Shown here: one piece after another, positions 12,655 through 22,071 of the stretch
Position numbering within the stretch: the first letter of the stretch is position 1
Layout: each line of letters begins with the position of its first letter
Assembly: GCF_020860705.1 (NCBI RefSeq)
Contig: NZ_JAJBTT010000009.1
Location: 1-64,000, forward strand
DNA from: Akkermansia sp.
GTDB lineage: Bacteria > Verrucomicrobiota > Verrucomicrobiia > Verrucomicrobiales > Akkermansiaceae
Length of the DNA stretch: 64,000 nucleotides
Direction: 5' to 3'
Program-made: the position numbers and the translations under genes
The notes under the pieces: generated by a model
The model's database searches: none
What the model was told of the DNA's origin: nothing
The model's input: only the letters and a program-made list of their open reading frames with translations

Positions 12655-12757
12655 GAAACCGTGCTTTCCGCAGCGGGCCGTTCCACCGGAACGGCAGTGG
12701 AAAACGAAAGGCGCAAACCTTCCCGTTCCGGTAAGGAAAACAGCCAGGCGTAACCTC

Positions 12758-14167
12758 CTATTTAACAACCGGCTTGAGAATGCCCAGGTAGGTGTCCGCC
12801 GTTCCGGTTCCGGGATAAATGGAATCTATCCTGATCTTGATGGTGCGGACAGGCTGCCTGTAGTACGGAGGCACGACGATCTGGGGCGTCCAGTCATCCC
12901 GCAGCGTGGCGTCAAAGGTATAATCCCCGTTCAACGTCACCTGGATGCCTTTGGGACGGCCGAACATGGAATAGGCAATGTTCGGGTGGCGCCGCGCTTC
13001 CGTATCCCTTTCCGGGTTGGTCACCGGAGAAATGCCGGTTTCCAGCATGATGCCCAGCAGCCGTCCCGGATTTTTAAGATTGATCTCCAGCGTTTCCCCC
13101 TGGCCGTCTCCGGAAACGCCTTCCGCCCAATATCCGGCCCCGTTCTTCAGGTTGTCCGGGGAACATGGGGCGCCATAAGGATCCTTGTCCAGGGTGGAAC
13201 TGGCCTTGATATCGTATTGGTCCGTCAAGGTTCCCTTTTCACCGCGGATGGTCACCCGGCCGTCCTTGTCCAGCACCCAGCCGGGTCCGGGCGTCAGCAC
13301 CACGGAAGGAGCATAGGGTCTGCCGTCCGCCCCCAGCAGGGACCAAGTATAAACGCCCTTGGGAGTAGTCACAATGGATTTGGCATCCGCAGAAGGGTCC
13401 AGCTTGACGGACTGGTTGGTCATTTCAGAGCTGTACACGTTCACCATGGCCTTGGGTGTGCCTCCCGTCCAGGTCATCACCGGAGACGTGAGAAGCGTCA
13501 GACGGGGTTCCCCCATCCTGACTTTCGGTTCGGGGGTGATGACCACGTCCTGTGTATAAGGAACGGCAAACTGGAAGGAAAGCACGTGGGTTCCCGCCTT
13601 GTTCGGCACCTGGGCTACCAGCCAGTGGGTGATTCCGGCAACGGAGGCCATGGTGGGGGCATCCGCCTGAAGGTGCCGCCCTTCCACCAGGGAAAAATCA
13701 CACTTCAAATCGTCCACGGACGTCACCACGTCCTGCACCGCCTTCGTGAAGGGAAGGTTGCGAATGGGTTCCGTCCTGGCGGCATTGGCCTGTTCATCCG
13801 GAGGATCATACTGGAACGGCACGCCCACGGAGATCGTCTTGCCCTTCACGCCCTTGGGTATGTCCAGAGCGCAGGTGTAAATCAGAAAGGCCTGGTGCTG
13901 CTTCAGGGAAACGGTAACGTCCAGGGCGTCCAGACGGATTCCATCCGCCTGCGTTAAATCCATGGGCACCGGCAAGCCGGGCACCGGGGCAATGCATTGA
14001 AGAGAGACGTCGCGCGGCTGGGTCTGCTGCGCCTTTTCCGTCGTGGTCTGTTTATTATTCCCGGGGTCCACGGCCATGCCCGGCATGCAGCACACGGCTC
14101 CGGTCAGCCAGATCAGGGTAGCCAATCTCATGGCCGTTAAAATAACGCTTCGCCTTCCGTTCATCAA
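12758..14167 (-). CDS. Secreted protein, possible C-terminal glycan-binding (NADase-type) domain
   Basis: A 469-aa protein whose N-terminal hydrophobic segment (ILTAMRLATLIWLTGAVCC) is followed by a low-complexity Q/T-rich stretch, consistent with export. The middle (~60-300) is beta-rich and unrecognised. The C-terminal ~150 residues (EGVSGDGQGETLEINLKNPG, GRPKGIQVTLNGDYTFDATL, VRTIKIRIDSIYPGTGTADT) look like the discoidin/'NADase-type glycan-binding' beta-sandwich, in which a surface loop binds sugar or extracellular matrix. That domain call rests on pattern recognition only. Flanking genes on the same strand are also exported, but with gaps of ~200 bases or more. Confidence 0.65.
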   Translation of the reverse strand: MMNGRRSVILTAMRLATLIWLTGAVCCMPGMAVDPGNNKQTTTEKAQQTQPRDVSLQCIAPVPGLPVPMDLTQADGIRLDALDVTVSLKQHQAFLIYTCALDIPKGVKGKTISVGVPFQYDPPDEQANAARTEPIRNLPFTKAVQDVVTSVDDLKCDFSLVEGRHLQADAPTMASVAGITHWLVAQVPNKAGTHVLSFQFAVPYTQDVVITPEPKVRMGEPRLTLLTSPVMTWTGGTPKAMVNVYSSEMTNQSVKLDPSADAKSIVTTPKGVYTWSLLGADGRPYAPSVVLTPGPGWVLDKDGRVTIRGEKGTLTDQYDIKASSTLDKDPYGAPCSPDNLKNGAGYWAEGVSGDGQGETLEINLKNPGRLLGIMLETGISPVTNPERDTEARRHPNIAYSMFGRPKGIQVTLNGDYTFDATLRDDWTPQIVVPPYYRQPVRTIKIRIDSIYPGTGTADTYLGILKPVVK

Positions 14168-14360
14168 GGCTCATTTGAAGCACCGGGAAAAGGCCTCCCC
14201 TCCCTTCCGCCTCCCTGCTTGGAAAATAAAAAAGAGCCGCCTGATCCCACCGTCATAATCAGAAATTTCCCGGTCTTCCCTCCAGGAACGGCCGTTCATC
14301 CCTGGCAGGAAATTCATTTCTCCATTAGAACCTTTGCCGCATTTTTTGGAAAGTCCCCGT

Positions 14361-15083
14361 TCAATGCATGGCCCGGTAGCGCGATTTCAGCTTCCCTTCC
14401 GCAAAAAAGGAAACAGGCACCTGGAAGCCTTCCACGAATACGACAGGCTTTTCCGGCCGTAATTCCGTGCCGATCACCTCTTCCATGGTATAAAACCTTG
14501 TTTCTTCCCTCATTTCTTTCCGTACCGGGGCCTGTTCGCTATCACTGCAATCGGGAGAGAAGAGCACATACCTGATGAACAGGAATCCTATGTTTCTCCC
14601 GACTTCATCAAGGGAATGGAACGTTTTTCCACGGTAGTGGAAATTGTACATGGGCACTGATCCCTCCGGACAAACCGTTTTTACCATGACAAGCGTGTCT
14701 CCCAGGGCTTCCTCCAATCCGGAACGATCCACCGGGACCTTTCCCCGTCCGGAAAAGCAGGAAAAACCGCCATCAAGCATGCAGGGCACGCGCATCAAGC
14801 GTCCGGCTTCATACTTCCATTGATACAGGCTGTTTTCCTGAAACGGAGGCTGAAGCCACAGCTCATTACCCTGAACCTTCTCTTTTCCTTCCAGACAGAT
14901 GCGGGGCATGGAAAAATCGTTCCAGATTCCGGGGAGACGGGTTCTGACCTCATCAGGATAAATTGGTTGAAGGTCCGGGTTGCCAGAAACATGGCGGCAG
15001 TCTGCCGCTTCATGCCGGGGAGAGCCGGAAAGGCCGGGGCCAACCAGGCAGAAAATCAGAAAGGGCAGTAGAGGGAGTTTCAT
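14361..15083 (-). CDS. Secreted protein of unknown function
   Basis: A 240-aa protein starting MKLPLLPFLIFCLVGPGLSG, a clear signal peptide. The frame allows a start four codons earlier at 15095. The mature part has several cysteines (ADCRH, PRICLEG, VPCMLDGGFSCFSG, VKTVCPEG, SPDCSDS), consistent with disulfides outside the cytoplasm, and ends in a YRAMH tail. No family recognised. Ribonucleotide reductase is on the opposite strand, so this gene diverges from it across a ~420 base spacer. Confidence 0.6.
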   Translation of the reverse strand: MKLPLLPFLIFCLVGPGLSGSPRHEAADCRHVSGNPDLQPIYPDEVRTRLPGIWNDFSMPRICLEGKEKVQGNELWLQPPFQENSLYQWKYEAGRLMRVPCMLDGGFSCFSGRGKVPVDRSGLEEALGDTLVMVKTVCPEGSVPMYNFHYRGKTFHSLDEVGRNIGFLFIRYVLFSPDCSDSEQAPVRKEMREETRFYTMEEVIGTELRPEKPVVFVEGFQVPVSFFAEGKLKSRYRAMH

Positions 15084-15351
15084 GGCAGCTATCAATGTAG
15101 ATCATTCATTTACAGAAATCAATAGGCATTTCCCATTACCGGAAGTATTCCCTGAAATATCCGCCATGTTCCGTTCTTCGGTCCCGTCAACTCCCTTTTG
15201 TTACCGGGAGTTTTCCACGAAAGAAATACTTCCAGGAGGGCCGCTGAACGTCCTGCAGGCAGAGGTGCGTCAAGTAAAAAAAAGGGGCCTCAAAACAGAC
15301 AAAAAAAATTCACGCAAGACAGGAGCAAAATTTCTCGGAAACAAGCCCAAA

Positions 15352-15398
15352 ACACAACATGTGGTATACATAAAAAAAGACTGTACAATATTTCCTTT
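15352..15398 (+). promoter_or_regulatory. Two candidate NrdR boxes upstream of nrdJ
   Basis: Box 1 ACACAACATGTGGTAT (15352-15367) and box 2 GTACAATATTTCCTTT (15383-15398) match the NrdR-box pattern acaCwAtATaTwGtgt at about 12 and 11 of 16 positions by eye. Their start-to-start distance is 31 bp, about three helical turns, as in characterised NrdR operators. Box 1 overlaps TATACAT, a possible -10 element. NrdR is the usual repressor of ribonucleotide reductase genes in bacteria. Its gene is not in this window. Confidence 0.5.
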
Positions 15399-15507
15399 TC
15401 ATCTCGATTATTTTTCAGTAGATAATGCAAACGCTATGCGCCGCTCACCACTGCGGCGAAGCACCACTTCACGGGAGGCATCCCCAACGATTTCTATTTC
15501 GCAAGCC

Positions 15508-18500
15508 ATGACTACTGACAACTCGCAAACTACTCTCAAACTACGCACCGGACAGGAAATCATCCTCCCCCAGAGGAAAGACCTGCTGGGCGGTTTGAAA
15601 TTCACCAGAAGATTTTCCCACAATGAAGTCCATCCCTATGATGAAGTGGACTGGACGCGCCGCGACGTCCGCATCATGGATTGGAAAACCGGCAAGACCA
15701 TTTATGAGCGCCTGGGTCTGGAAGCTCCCGCCCACTGGGATGACAACGCCGTCAAAATCACGGCGGACAAGTACCTCTTCGGCAGTGAACCGGGTTCCCT
15801 GGAATATGAAGACAGCTTCCGCAACATTTACGACCGCATTTCCAACACCTACACCGTATGGGGATGGGAGGAAGGCTACTTCGCCACGCTGGAGGACGCG
15901 GAGATTTTCAACGAGGAAATCAAGGCCATGCTCGTGCAGCAGATCTGGGCGCCGAATTCCCCCGTCTGGTTCAACATCGGCCACTGGGAACAGTGGCGCT
16001 GGGGCCGCCCGGACCTGCGGGAAAATTATACCGGCCACGGCAACAAGGCCTACCACACCAAGGGGACCAAGAACAACCTGAAAACCTTCACGGTCCAGTC
16101 CACTTATGAATATCCCCAGTGCTCCGCCTGTTTCCTGACGGAAGTGGGGGACAGCATGGAAGACATCCTGGACCACCTCACCACGGAAGGCCGCATCTTC
16201 GCGTCCGGTTCCGGCGTGGGCATCAACCTGTCCACCCTCCGGTCATCCCGGGAGCCCATCAGCGGCAAGGGCCGCTCCTCCGGCCCCATTTCCTTTGACC
16301 GCGGCTGGGACCGCATGGCCGGGGCCATCAAGTCCGGCGGCAAGACGCGCCGCGCCGCGCGCATGGTGCTGATGTTCAGCGACCACCCGGACATTTTTGA
16401 ATTCATCAGCACGAAGAACCGCCAGGAAGACATCGCCAAGGTGATCCTGCGCGAACACAACGTGCATGTGGAACTCAAGCAGATTGCGGAAACCAAACTG
16501 GTGGCCGGAACCCCGGCGGAAAAAGCCGCCGCGCGCCTCATTCTTTCCCTGCCCCTGGCTACCCGGAACAGCTTTGACCCCCACATGGACGCCCTCCTGT
16601 ACGGGGAAACGCTCTCCCACCAGAACGCGAACCATTCCGTCTCCCTGAAGGGGGATTTCTGGCAGGCGCTCGCCAACAACGGCAATACCTACACGCGCTG
16701 GGTCACGAACCCCGCCCACATTGAACAGACCTTCCGCGCCCAGGAACTGCTGGAAGCCATGGCAAAGTCCATCTGGGACAACGGGGAACCCGGCGTGCAC
16801 AACAATGACGTGATCAACCTGTGGAACCCCGTCAAGTCCATCGGTTCCATCACCACGTCCAACCCCTGCTCCGAATACGTCTTTCTGAACAACACGAGCT
16901 GCAACCTTTCCTCCTTCAACGCCTACCGCTTCCTGACGGAGGGCGAAGACGGCAAGCCCGTCTTCGATGCGGACGCCCTGACCCACGCCGCCCGCCTGGC
17001 GATGGTCTGCGCAGACCTGAACGTGGAACGCGGCGGCTTCCCGATTGAAGAGATTGCGGAAGGCACCTACAAGTACCGCACCACCGGCATCGGCTTCGCC
17101 AACGTAGGCGGTTCCCTGATGGCCCTGGGCGTTCCGTACGATTCCGACGAAGGCCGCTGGATTGCCTCCCAGCTTTGCAGCGCCCTGACGGCGGCCTGCT
17201 GGACGGCTTCCGCGGAAATGGGAGCGGAACTGGGTTCCTACGTGGAATACCCCGCCAGCAAGAAAGACCTGCTGGCCGTGCTGCGCCTGCACCATGCAGC
17301 CCAGAAACTGGCTACCGCGCTGCCTGTCCAGAAAGACGCCAAAAGCCTGGACGACCTGATTGAAAATATCATTGCCAACGCCGGAGGAATACTGCCGGAA
17401 GCGCAGGGGCTGACCGCCTCCTACGCCCTGCACGCCTACCTGAAGAGCTTCAAAGCCCCCACCATGATGAACAAGGAGCGCATCGCCCCCGCCGCCAAGC
17501 TGGCGGAAGCCGCTTCCGGCATGTGGGCCAAGGTAGCCAAGGCCACCGCCCACCGCAACGCCTTTGTTTCCGTGATGGCCCCCACAGGCACCATTTCCGC
17601 CCCCCTGGGCTGCTACGATGAAGGCACCACCTCCATTGAACCGGACTATACGCTGGTGAAATGGAAGCAGCTTGCGGGCGGCGGCTCCCTGAAAATGTTC
17701 AACCGCCTGGCTCTGGAAGGACTCCGTTCCCTGGGCTATCCGGAAGACTTCGTCAATGAAGCAGCTCTGGAAGTGGCAGGCCTGGACGGCCTGATTTCCG
17801 CCTTCCAGGGGAACATGGATTCCGTGGTGAACCAGCTCATCGTGGATCCCTGCAATGACCAGGCCGGCCCCGTGCGCCTCGCGTGGCGCCGCCTGCTCTC
17901 CGGCACGGAGTCCCGCAGTGAAATTCAGGAAAAGGTGGCCTACATCAGCAATCCGGCCAACATGTCCGTGCTGACGGCGGACGAACTCACCGTCATCAAC
18001 GGCGCCGCTCACATTGAATCCATTCCGTGGCTGGACAAGAAAGACCTGCCGGTCTTTGACTGCGCCGCCACCAACGGCAACGGCATCCGGGCCATCTCTC
18101 CCGCCGGCCACGTGCTGATGCTGGGCGCTCTGCAGCCCTTCATTTCCGGCGCGTGCTCCAAGACGGTGAACATGCCCGTCTCCGCCAGCGTGCAGGAAAT
18201 CTACGACTCCCTGATCATGTCCCACGACCTGGGCGTGAAGTGCATCGCCATCTTCCGCGCCGGTTCCAAGGCGAACGCCGTTTACGTGGTGGACACGCCG
18301 GAAACCCGCATGTTCAAGGCCAACCACGTGTGGGAACAGCTGGTGAACGCCGGGTCGGACGCCATTGACGAGATCATTGCGGAAGCGTCCAAGCCGCGCC
18401 AGCGCAAGCTGCCCGGCCGCCGCCTGGGCCAGACCGTGAAATTCTCCGTGGGAGGCCAGCTGACGGGTTACCTGACGGTGGGCGTCTATGCGGACGGCAC

Positions 18501-19050
18501 TTGCGGGGAAGTCTTCGGACGCCTGGGCCAGGTGGGTTCCTTCGCCTCCGGCATGTTTGAGGCGTACTGCAAGCTGCTTTCCACGGCCCTTCAGTTCGGC
18601 GTGCCGCTCAAGGAAGTGGTCAAGGGCTTCCGTAATTACTCCTTTGAACCCTCCGGCTTCTGCCGCGTGGGGGACGATACGGAGGCGGATACCTGCACGG
18701 AAATCCGCTCCTGCGCCTCCGTGGTGGACCTGATCGCCAAGATTCTGGCGTGGCTCTTCCCGGAAAGCAACGGCTACCGCCTGCGGGACGTGTTCTCCAT
18801 TCCGAGCGTCAGCCTGCCCGGACAGGCGCCGGACACTACGGTGAGCGTGCTGCCGCCCCGCATCATCACTACTCCGGTCCAAGTGGAAACTCCCGCTCTG
18901 CCGGAAGTTCCCGCCGGGAAGGTTCCGGAAGGGACTATGCTTAACGGAGCCTCCCTCTGCCCCCAGTGCCATTCCCTGGCCTACGTCCAGGACGGCAAGT
19001 GCAAATCCTGCCGCTCCTGCGGCTATAAGGACGGCGGCTGCGGGGAATAA
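15508..19050 (+). CDS. nrdJ: Vitamin B12-dependent (class II) ribonucleoside-diphosphate reductase
   Basis: Reduces ribonucleotides to deoxyribonucleotides using adenosylcobalamin, with no R2 subunit and no need for oxygen. From ATG 15508 the protein is 1180 aa. It shows the redox cysteine segment PQCSACFLTEVGDSMEDI, the active-site segment NPCSEYVFLNNTSCNLSSFN, and MAPTGTISAPLGCYDEGTTS. A TSCPES-type C-terminal domain (GQTVKFSVGGQLTGYLTVGV) follows, then a terminal Cys-rich tail (CPQCHSLAYVQDGKCKSCRSCGYKDGG) that presumably reduces the active site. The frame is open to 14980, but upstream translation is Lys/Arg-rich and shadows another gene. ATG 15436 is an alternative start. Candidate NrdR boxes lie ~110-155 bases upstream of the start. 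Confidence 0.96.
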   Translation: MTTDNSQTTLKLRTGQEIILPQRKDLLGGLKFTRRFSHNEVHPYDEVDWTRRDVRIMDWKTGKTIYERLGLEAPAHWDDNAVKITADKYLFGSEPGSLEYEDSFRNIYDRISNTYTVWGWEEGYFATLEDAEIFNEEIKAMLVQQIWAPNSPVWFNIGHWEQWRWGRPDLRENYTGHGNKAYHTKGTKNNLKTFTVQSTYEYPQCSACFLTEVGDSMEDILDHLTTEGRIFASGSGVGINLSTLRSSREPISGKGRSSGPISFDRGWDRMAGAIKSGGKTRRAARMVLMFSDHPDIFEFISTKNRQEDIAKVILREHNVHVELKQIAETKLVAGTPAEKAAARLILSLPLATRNSFDPHMDALLYGETLSHQNANHSVSLKGDFWQALANNGNTYTRWVTNPAHIEQTFRAQELLEAMAKSIWDNGEPGVHNNDVINLWNPVKSIGSITTSNPCSEYVFLNNTSCNLSSFNAYRFLTEGEDGKPVFDADALTHAARLAMVCADLNVERGGFPIEEIAEGTYKYRTTGIGFANVGGSLMALGVPYDSDEGRWIASQLCSALTAACWTASAEMGAELGSYVEYPASKKDLLAVLRLHHAAQKLATALPVQKDAKSLDDLIENIIANAGGILPEAQGLTASYALHAYLKSFKAPTMMNKERIAPAAKLAEAASGMWAKVAKATAHRNAFVSVMAPTGTISAPLGCYDEGTTSIEPDYTLVKWKQLAGGGSLKMFNRLALEGLRSLGYPEDFVNEAALEVAGLDGLISAFQGNMDSVVNQLIVDPCNDQAGPVRLAWRRLLSGTESRSEIQEKVAYISNPANMSVLTADELTVINGAAHIESIPWLDKKDLPVFDCAATNGNGIRAISPAGHVLMLGALQPFISGACSKTVNMPVSASVQEIYDSLIMSHDLGVKCIAIFRAGSKANAVYVVDTPETRMFKANHVWEQLVNAGSDAIDEIIAEASKPRQRKLPGRRLGQTVKFSVGGQLTGYLTVGVYADGTCGEVFGRLGQVGSFASGMFEAYCKLLSTALQFGVPLKEVVKGFRNYSFEPSGFCRVGDDTEADTCTEIRSCASVVDLIAKILAWLFPESNGYRLRDVFSIPSVSLPGQAPDTTVSVLPPRIITTPVQVETPALPEVPAGKVPEGTMLNGASLCPQCHSLAYVQDGKCKSCRSCGYKDGGCGE

Positions 19051-19085
19051 ACGCTAAACGGATATTCCCGTACCCACTCTTTCCA

Positions 19086-19121
19086 GGCGGCACCCGGCCA
19101 GCTCCCGGGTGCCGCCTTGTT
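19086..19121 (+). terminator. Terminator after nrdJ
   Basis: GGCGGCACCCGG (19086-19097) pairs perfectly with CCGGGTGCCGCC (19105-19116), with a seven-base loop. The following T-run is weak (TTGTT). The 12-pair stem 36 bases after the stop makes termination likely. Confidence 0.7.
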
Positions 19122-19248
19122 GATTAACGGAGAACCGCATTTCCCCGGTTACGGGAAAGTCTGGGGTAGCACTGCATGGCCGCTTTCCCGGCAGGCACCA
19201 GTCATTTTCCGCCCGCGGCGGCACCTCCAACTCATCAGAAACAATCAA

Positions 19249-19956
19249 ATGGCAATGTGGAACCCATGGCGCGGATGCCACCGGTACAGCGACGGATGCA
19301 AATTCTGTTATATTCACCAAGCCGACAGACGGCGGGGAATGGATACGGACGAGATCGTGAAAACGGACACGTTCTACGCCCCCATTTTAAAGAATAAAAA
19401 GGGAGACTACAGAATGAAATCCGGCCAGACCGTGTATCTGGGATTCTCCACGGATTTCCTCATCCGGGAGGCGGACCCGTGGCGCGGCGAATGCTGGGGC
19501 ATGATCAGAGAACGCCCGGACCTGAACTTTATTTTCCTGACCAAAAGAATCGAACGGTTCATGGAATGCATCCCCGGCGATTGGGAGGACGGCTACGACA
19601 ACGTCATCGTAGGCTGTACGGTGGAAAACCAGGACAGGGCGGATTTCAGGCTGCCCATCTTCAACAGGCTTCCCATCAAGCATAAAAATATCATTTGCCA
19701 GCCGCTTCTTGAGCAGGTGGACCTGACTCCGTATCTGCAGCAGGTCGAACTGGTCGTCGCAGGAGGAGAATCCAACAGATATGCCAGGCCCCTGAATTAC
19801 GAATGGGTCTTATCCATCCGGGAGCAATGCATCCGGAGCAGGGTCCGTTTCCAATTCAGGCAATGCGGAACAAACTTCATCAAAGACGGAAAAATGTACC
19901 GTCTTCACGTCAGGCAGCTATGCAGCCAGGCGAAGAAGGCCGGCATCGACTGCTAA
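19249..19956 (+). CDS. Phage Gp37/Gp68-like protein (DUF5131), radical-SAM-like
   Basis: A 235-aa protein with the DUF5131 signature. It opens MWNPWRGCHRYSDGCKFCYI, a Cys-x6-Cys-x2-Cys cluster that could bind an Fe-S centre as in radical-SAM relatives. It is followed by YLGFSTDFLIREADPWR, FIFLTKRIERF, VIVGCTVENQDRADFRLPIF, VVAGGESNRYARPLNYEWV and FRQCGTNFIKDGK. Family members are found in phages and bacterial chromosomes, and the reaction is unknown. The start is taken at ATG 19249, immediately before the family start, although the frame is open to 19117. No other phage gene is nearby. It stands alone between nrdJ and aroE. Confidence 0.88.
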   Translation: MAMWNPWRGCHRYSDGCKFCYIHQADRRRGMDTDEIVKTDTFYAPILKNKKGDYRMKSGQTVYLGFSTDFLIREADPWRGECWGMIRERPDLNFIFLTKRIERFMECIPGDWEDGYDNVIVGCTVENQDRADFRLPIFNRLPIKHKNIICQPLLEQVDLTPYLQQVELVVAGGESNRYARPLNYEWVLSIREQCIRSRVRFQFRQCGTNFIKDGKMYRLHVRQLCSQAKKAGIDC

Positions 19957-20120
19957 TCCCCCTTCCGGAGTGCGGCAAAAAAACAGCACAGCCCTCCCGC
20001 ATTCCGGACCACGGGGCAAAAAACGCCCGCAAGAAGGAATGATAGGTGTTTGCCTTGAAATCCGGCGGAATTTCATTCATAGTACACCGTGAACGCCTGA
20101 GACTGTTCCTCTATCTTTCC

Positions 20121-21053
20121 ATGAAACCCTACTATACCCTGGCCGATCTTCTGGATGAAGAACATCCGTTTGATGCCGGGGAGTCCGTTCCCGCCAGACT
20201 GGCCGTGATCGGCTTCCCCATCGCCCATTCCAAATCCCCCGCCATGCAGCAGGCTGCGCTGGACGCTGCGGGCATCCGTGCGCGCTACATCCGCATCCAG
20301 GCTTCTCCGGAAGAGTTCGCAGACGTGGTGCGCGTCATCCGCGAAAAGGGATTCCTGGGCGCCAACGTTACCGTTCCCCACAAGCAGGCGGCCTGTTCCC
20401 TGTGCAACGATACGGACGCCCTTTCCCGCGCTACCGGGTCCGTCAATACGCTCGTCTTTCAGCAAGACGGCTCCATTTCCGGCTTCAATACGGACGGCCC
20501 GGGCTTTACACGCGCCATCCGGGAGGAATTTTCCGTGGATCTGCGCGATTTGAAAGTGATGCTTCTGGGCGCCTGCGGAGGAGCCGGGCTGGCCCTGGCC
20601 TACACCTGCGCCATGCAACACTGCGAACGGCTGACGCTGGCCGGAAGATCGGAAGAAAAGCTTCAGGACCTCAAGAGCAGACTCAGTTCCTTTTTCATTG
20701 ACGAACACAGGCTGGAAGGTTCTTCCGACCGCCTGGGGGCGCATCTGAACAACACGCCGCGCTTTAATGAAGCTCTGGCGGAGGCAGACCTGATTGTCAA
20801 TGCCACTTCTCTGGGACTGAAGCCCACGGACCCTTCCCCCGTGCCGTCCGTCCTGCTTTCCGCCCACCACCTGGTGTACGATTTACAGACGCATGACGAC
20901 GCTTTCCAGATGGAAGCCCGCTTCCAGGGCGCCCGGGTCGCCAACGGCCTCTCCATGCTGCTTCACCAGGGGGCTCTTTCCTTTGAACGCTGGTTCGGCA
21001 TGAAACCGGACATTTCCGCCATGCGCCAAGCCCTTGAACAAAAGCATGCCTGA
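20121..21053 (+). CDS. aroE: Shikimate dehydrogenase (NADP+)
   Basis: Reduces 3-dehydroshikimate to shikimate in the aromatic amino acid pathway. The 310-aa protein has the substrate site (IGFPIAHSKSPAMQQAAL), the catalytic Lys in GANVTVPHKQAA, the SVNTLVF and GFNTDGPGF motifs, a Rossmann loop (LLGACGGAGLALAY), and the C-terminal NGLSMLLHQGALSFERWFG. ATG 20121 gives a short N-terminal extension; a longer reading from 20046 looks non-protein. It overlaps the mutY start by eight bases, so aroE, mutY and aat are probably one transcript. Confidence 0.95.
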   Translation: MKPYYTLADLLDEEHPFDAGESVPARLAVIGFPIAHSKSPAMQQAALDAAGIRARYIRIQASPEEFADVVRVIREKGFLGANVTVPHKQAACSLCNDTDALSRATGSVNTLVFQQDGSISGFNTDGPGFTRAIREEFSVDLRDLKVMLLGACGGAGLALAYTCAMQHCERLTLAGRSEEKLQDLKSRLSSFFIDEHRLEGSSDRLGAHLNNTPRFNEALAEADLIVNATSLGLKPTDPSPVPSVLLSAHHLVYDLQTHDDAFQMEARFQGARVANGLSMLLHQGALSFERWFGMKPDISAMRQALEQKHA

Positions 21054-22071
21054 CACCGCACCCGATTTTGACATCCAGGCGTTCCGGACCGCGCTGGTGG
21101 AGTGGTTCAGGCGCGAGGGAAAGGATTACCCCTGGCGCCGGACAACAAACCCGTGGCATATCCTGGTTTCCGAGCTGATGCTGCAGCAGACCACCATTCC
21201 CACCGTTCTGGGTAGGTATGAACGGTGGATGCGCCAGTTTCCCACTCCGGGACATCTGGCTTCCGCGGACGAGCAGACGGCCCTGCGCTCCTGGGAAGGG
21301 CTGGGTTATTACCGCCGCGTACGCTCCCTTCAGGCTATCGCCAGGGAAATCGTCCATGAATTCGGCGGACAGTTCCCGGACAATCCGGAAGGACTGAAAC
21401 GCCTGCCGGGCATCGGCCCCTATACGTCGGGCGCACTCCTCTCCTTTGCCTTCAACAAGGCGGCCCCCATTGTGGACGCCAACGTGGCCCGCGTGCTGGC
21501 CCGCATTGACAATTATTCCGTGCCCGTGGATTCCACGGAAGGCCTGAAATACCTGTGGACCCGCGCGGAAAACCTGGTAGACCCGGACCATGCCCGCGAA
21601 TTCAATTCCGCCATCATGGAGCTGGGACAAACCTATTGCAGGATCAGCGCACCGGACTGCCTTCTCTGCCCGGTCCGCCCCTTCTGTTCCGCGGAGCAGC
21701 CGGAAAGGCTTCCTGTCAAAAATCCAAAACCGGAGATCACCCGGGTGGAGCACCACGACATTCTCTACATCCGCAGCAAATCCATCCTGCTGGCCAAGTG
21801 CTCGGAAGGGAAACGCCATGCCGGCATGTACCGCTTCCCCCAGCGGGAGGATGACCACACCCTTTCCTTGCCCCATGTCCTGAAACAGACCTACAGCGTC
21901 ACCCGCTACAAGGTAACCCGTTACATCCACCATGTGACGGAGCCTCCGGTCTTCCGGGAGGGAGAGGAACTGGTGCCGCTGGACAAGGTTCACGAGCTGC
22001 CCATGGCTTCCCCGGACCGCAAGGCCCTGAACTCCCCCGTTCTCGGCAAACTGCTGGACCAGATCAGATGA
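21046..22071 (+). CDS. mutY: A/G-specific adenine DNA glycosylase
   Basis: Removes adenine mispaired with 8-oxoguanine. The 341-aa protein begins MPDTAPDFD, inside the end of aroE. It contains ELMLQQTTIPTVL, the helix-hairpin-helix LPGIGPYTSGALLSFAF, the catalytic Asp in VDANVARVLARI, a [4Fe-4S] cluster motif Cys-x6-Cys-x2-Cys-x5-Cys (CRISAPDCLLCPVRPFC), and a C-terminal NUDIX-like domain for 8-oxoG recognition that looks slightly short. It ends in a four-base ATGA overlap with the aat start. The methionine four codons earlier (21034) is also possible. Confidence 0.95.
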   Translation: MPDTAPDFDIQAFRTALVEWFRREGKDYPWRRTTNPWHILVSELMLQQTTIPTVLGRYERWMRQFPTPGHLASADEQTALRSWEGLGYYRRVRSLQAIAREIVHEFGGQFPDNPEGLKRLPGIGPYTSGALLSFAFNKAAPIVDANVARVLARIDNYSVPVDSTEGLKYLWTRAENLVDPDHAREFNSAIMELGQTYCRISAPDCLLCPVRPFCSAEQPERLPVKNPKPEITRVEHHDILYIRSKSILLAKCSEGKRHAGMYRFPQREDDHTLSLPHVLKQTYSVTRYKVTRYIHHVTEPPVFREGEELVPLDKVHELPMASPDRKALNSPVLGKLLDQIR

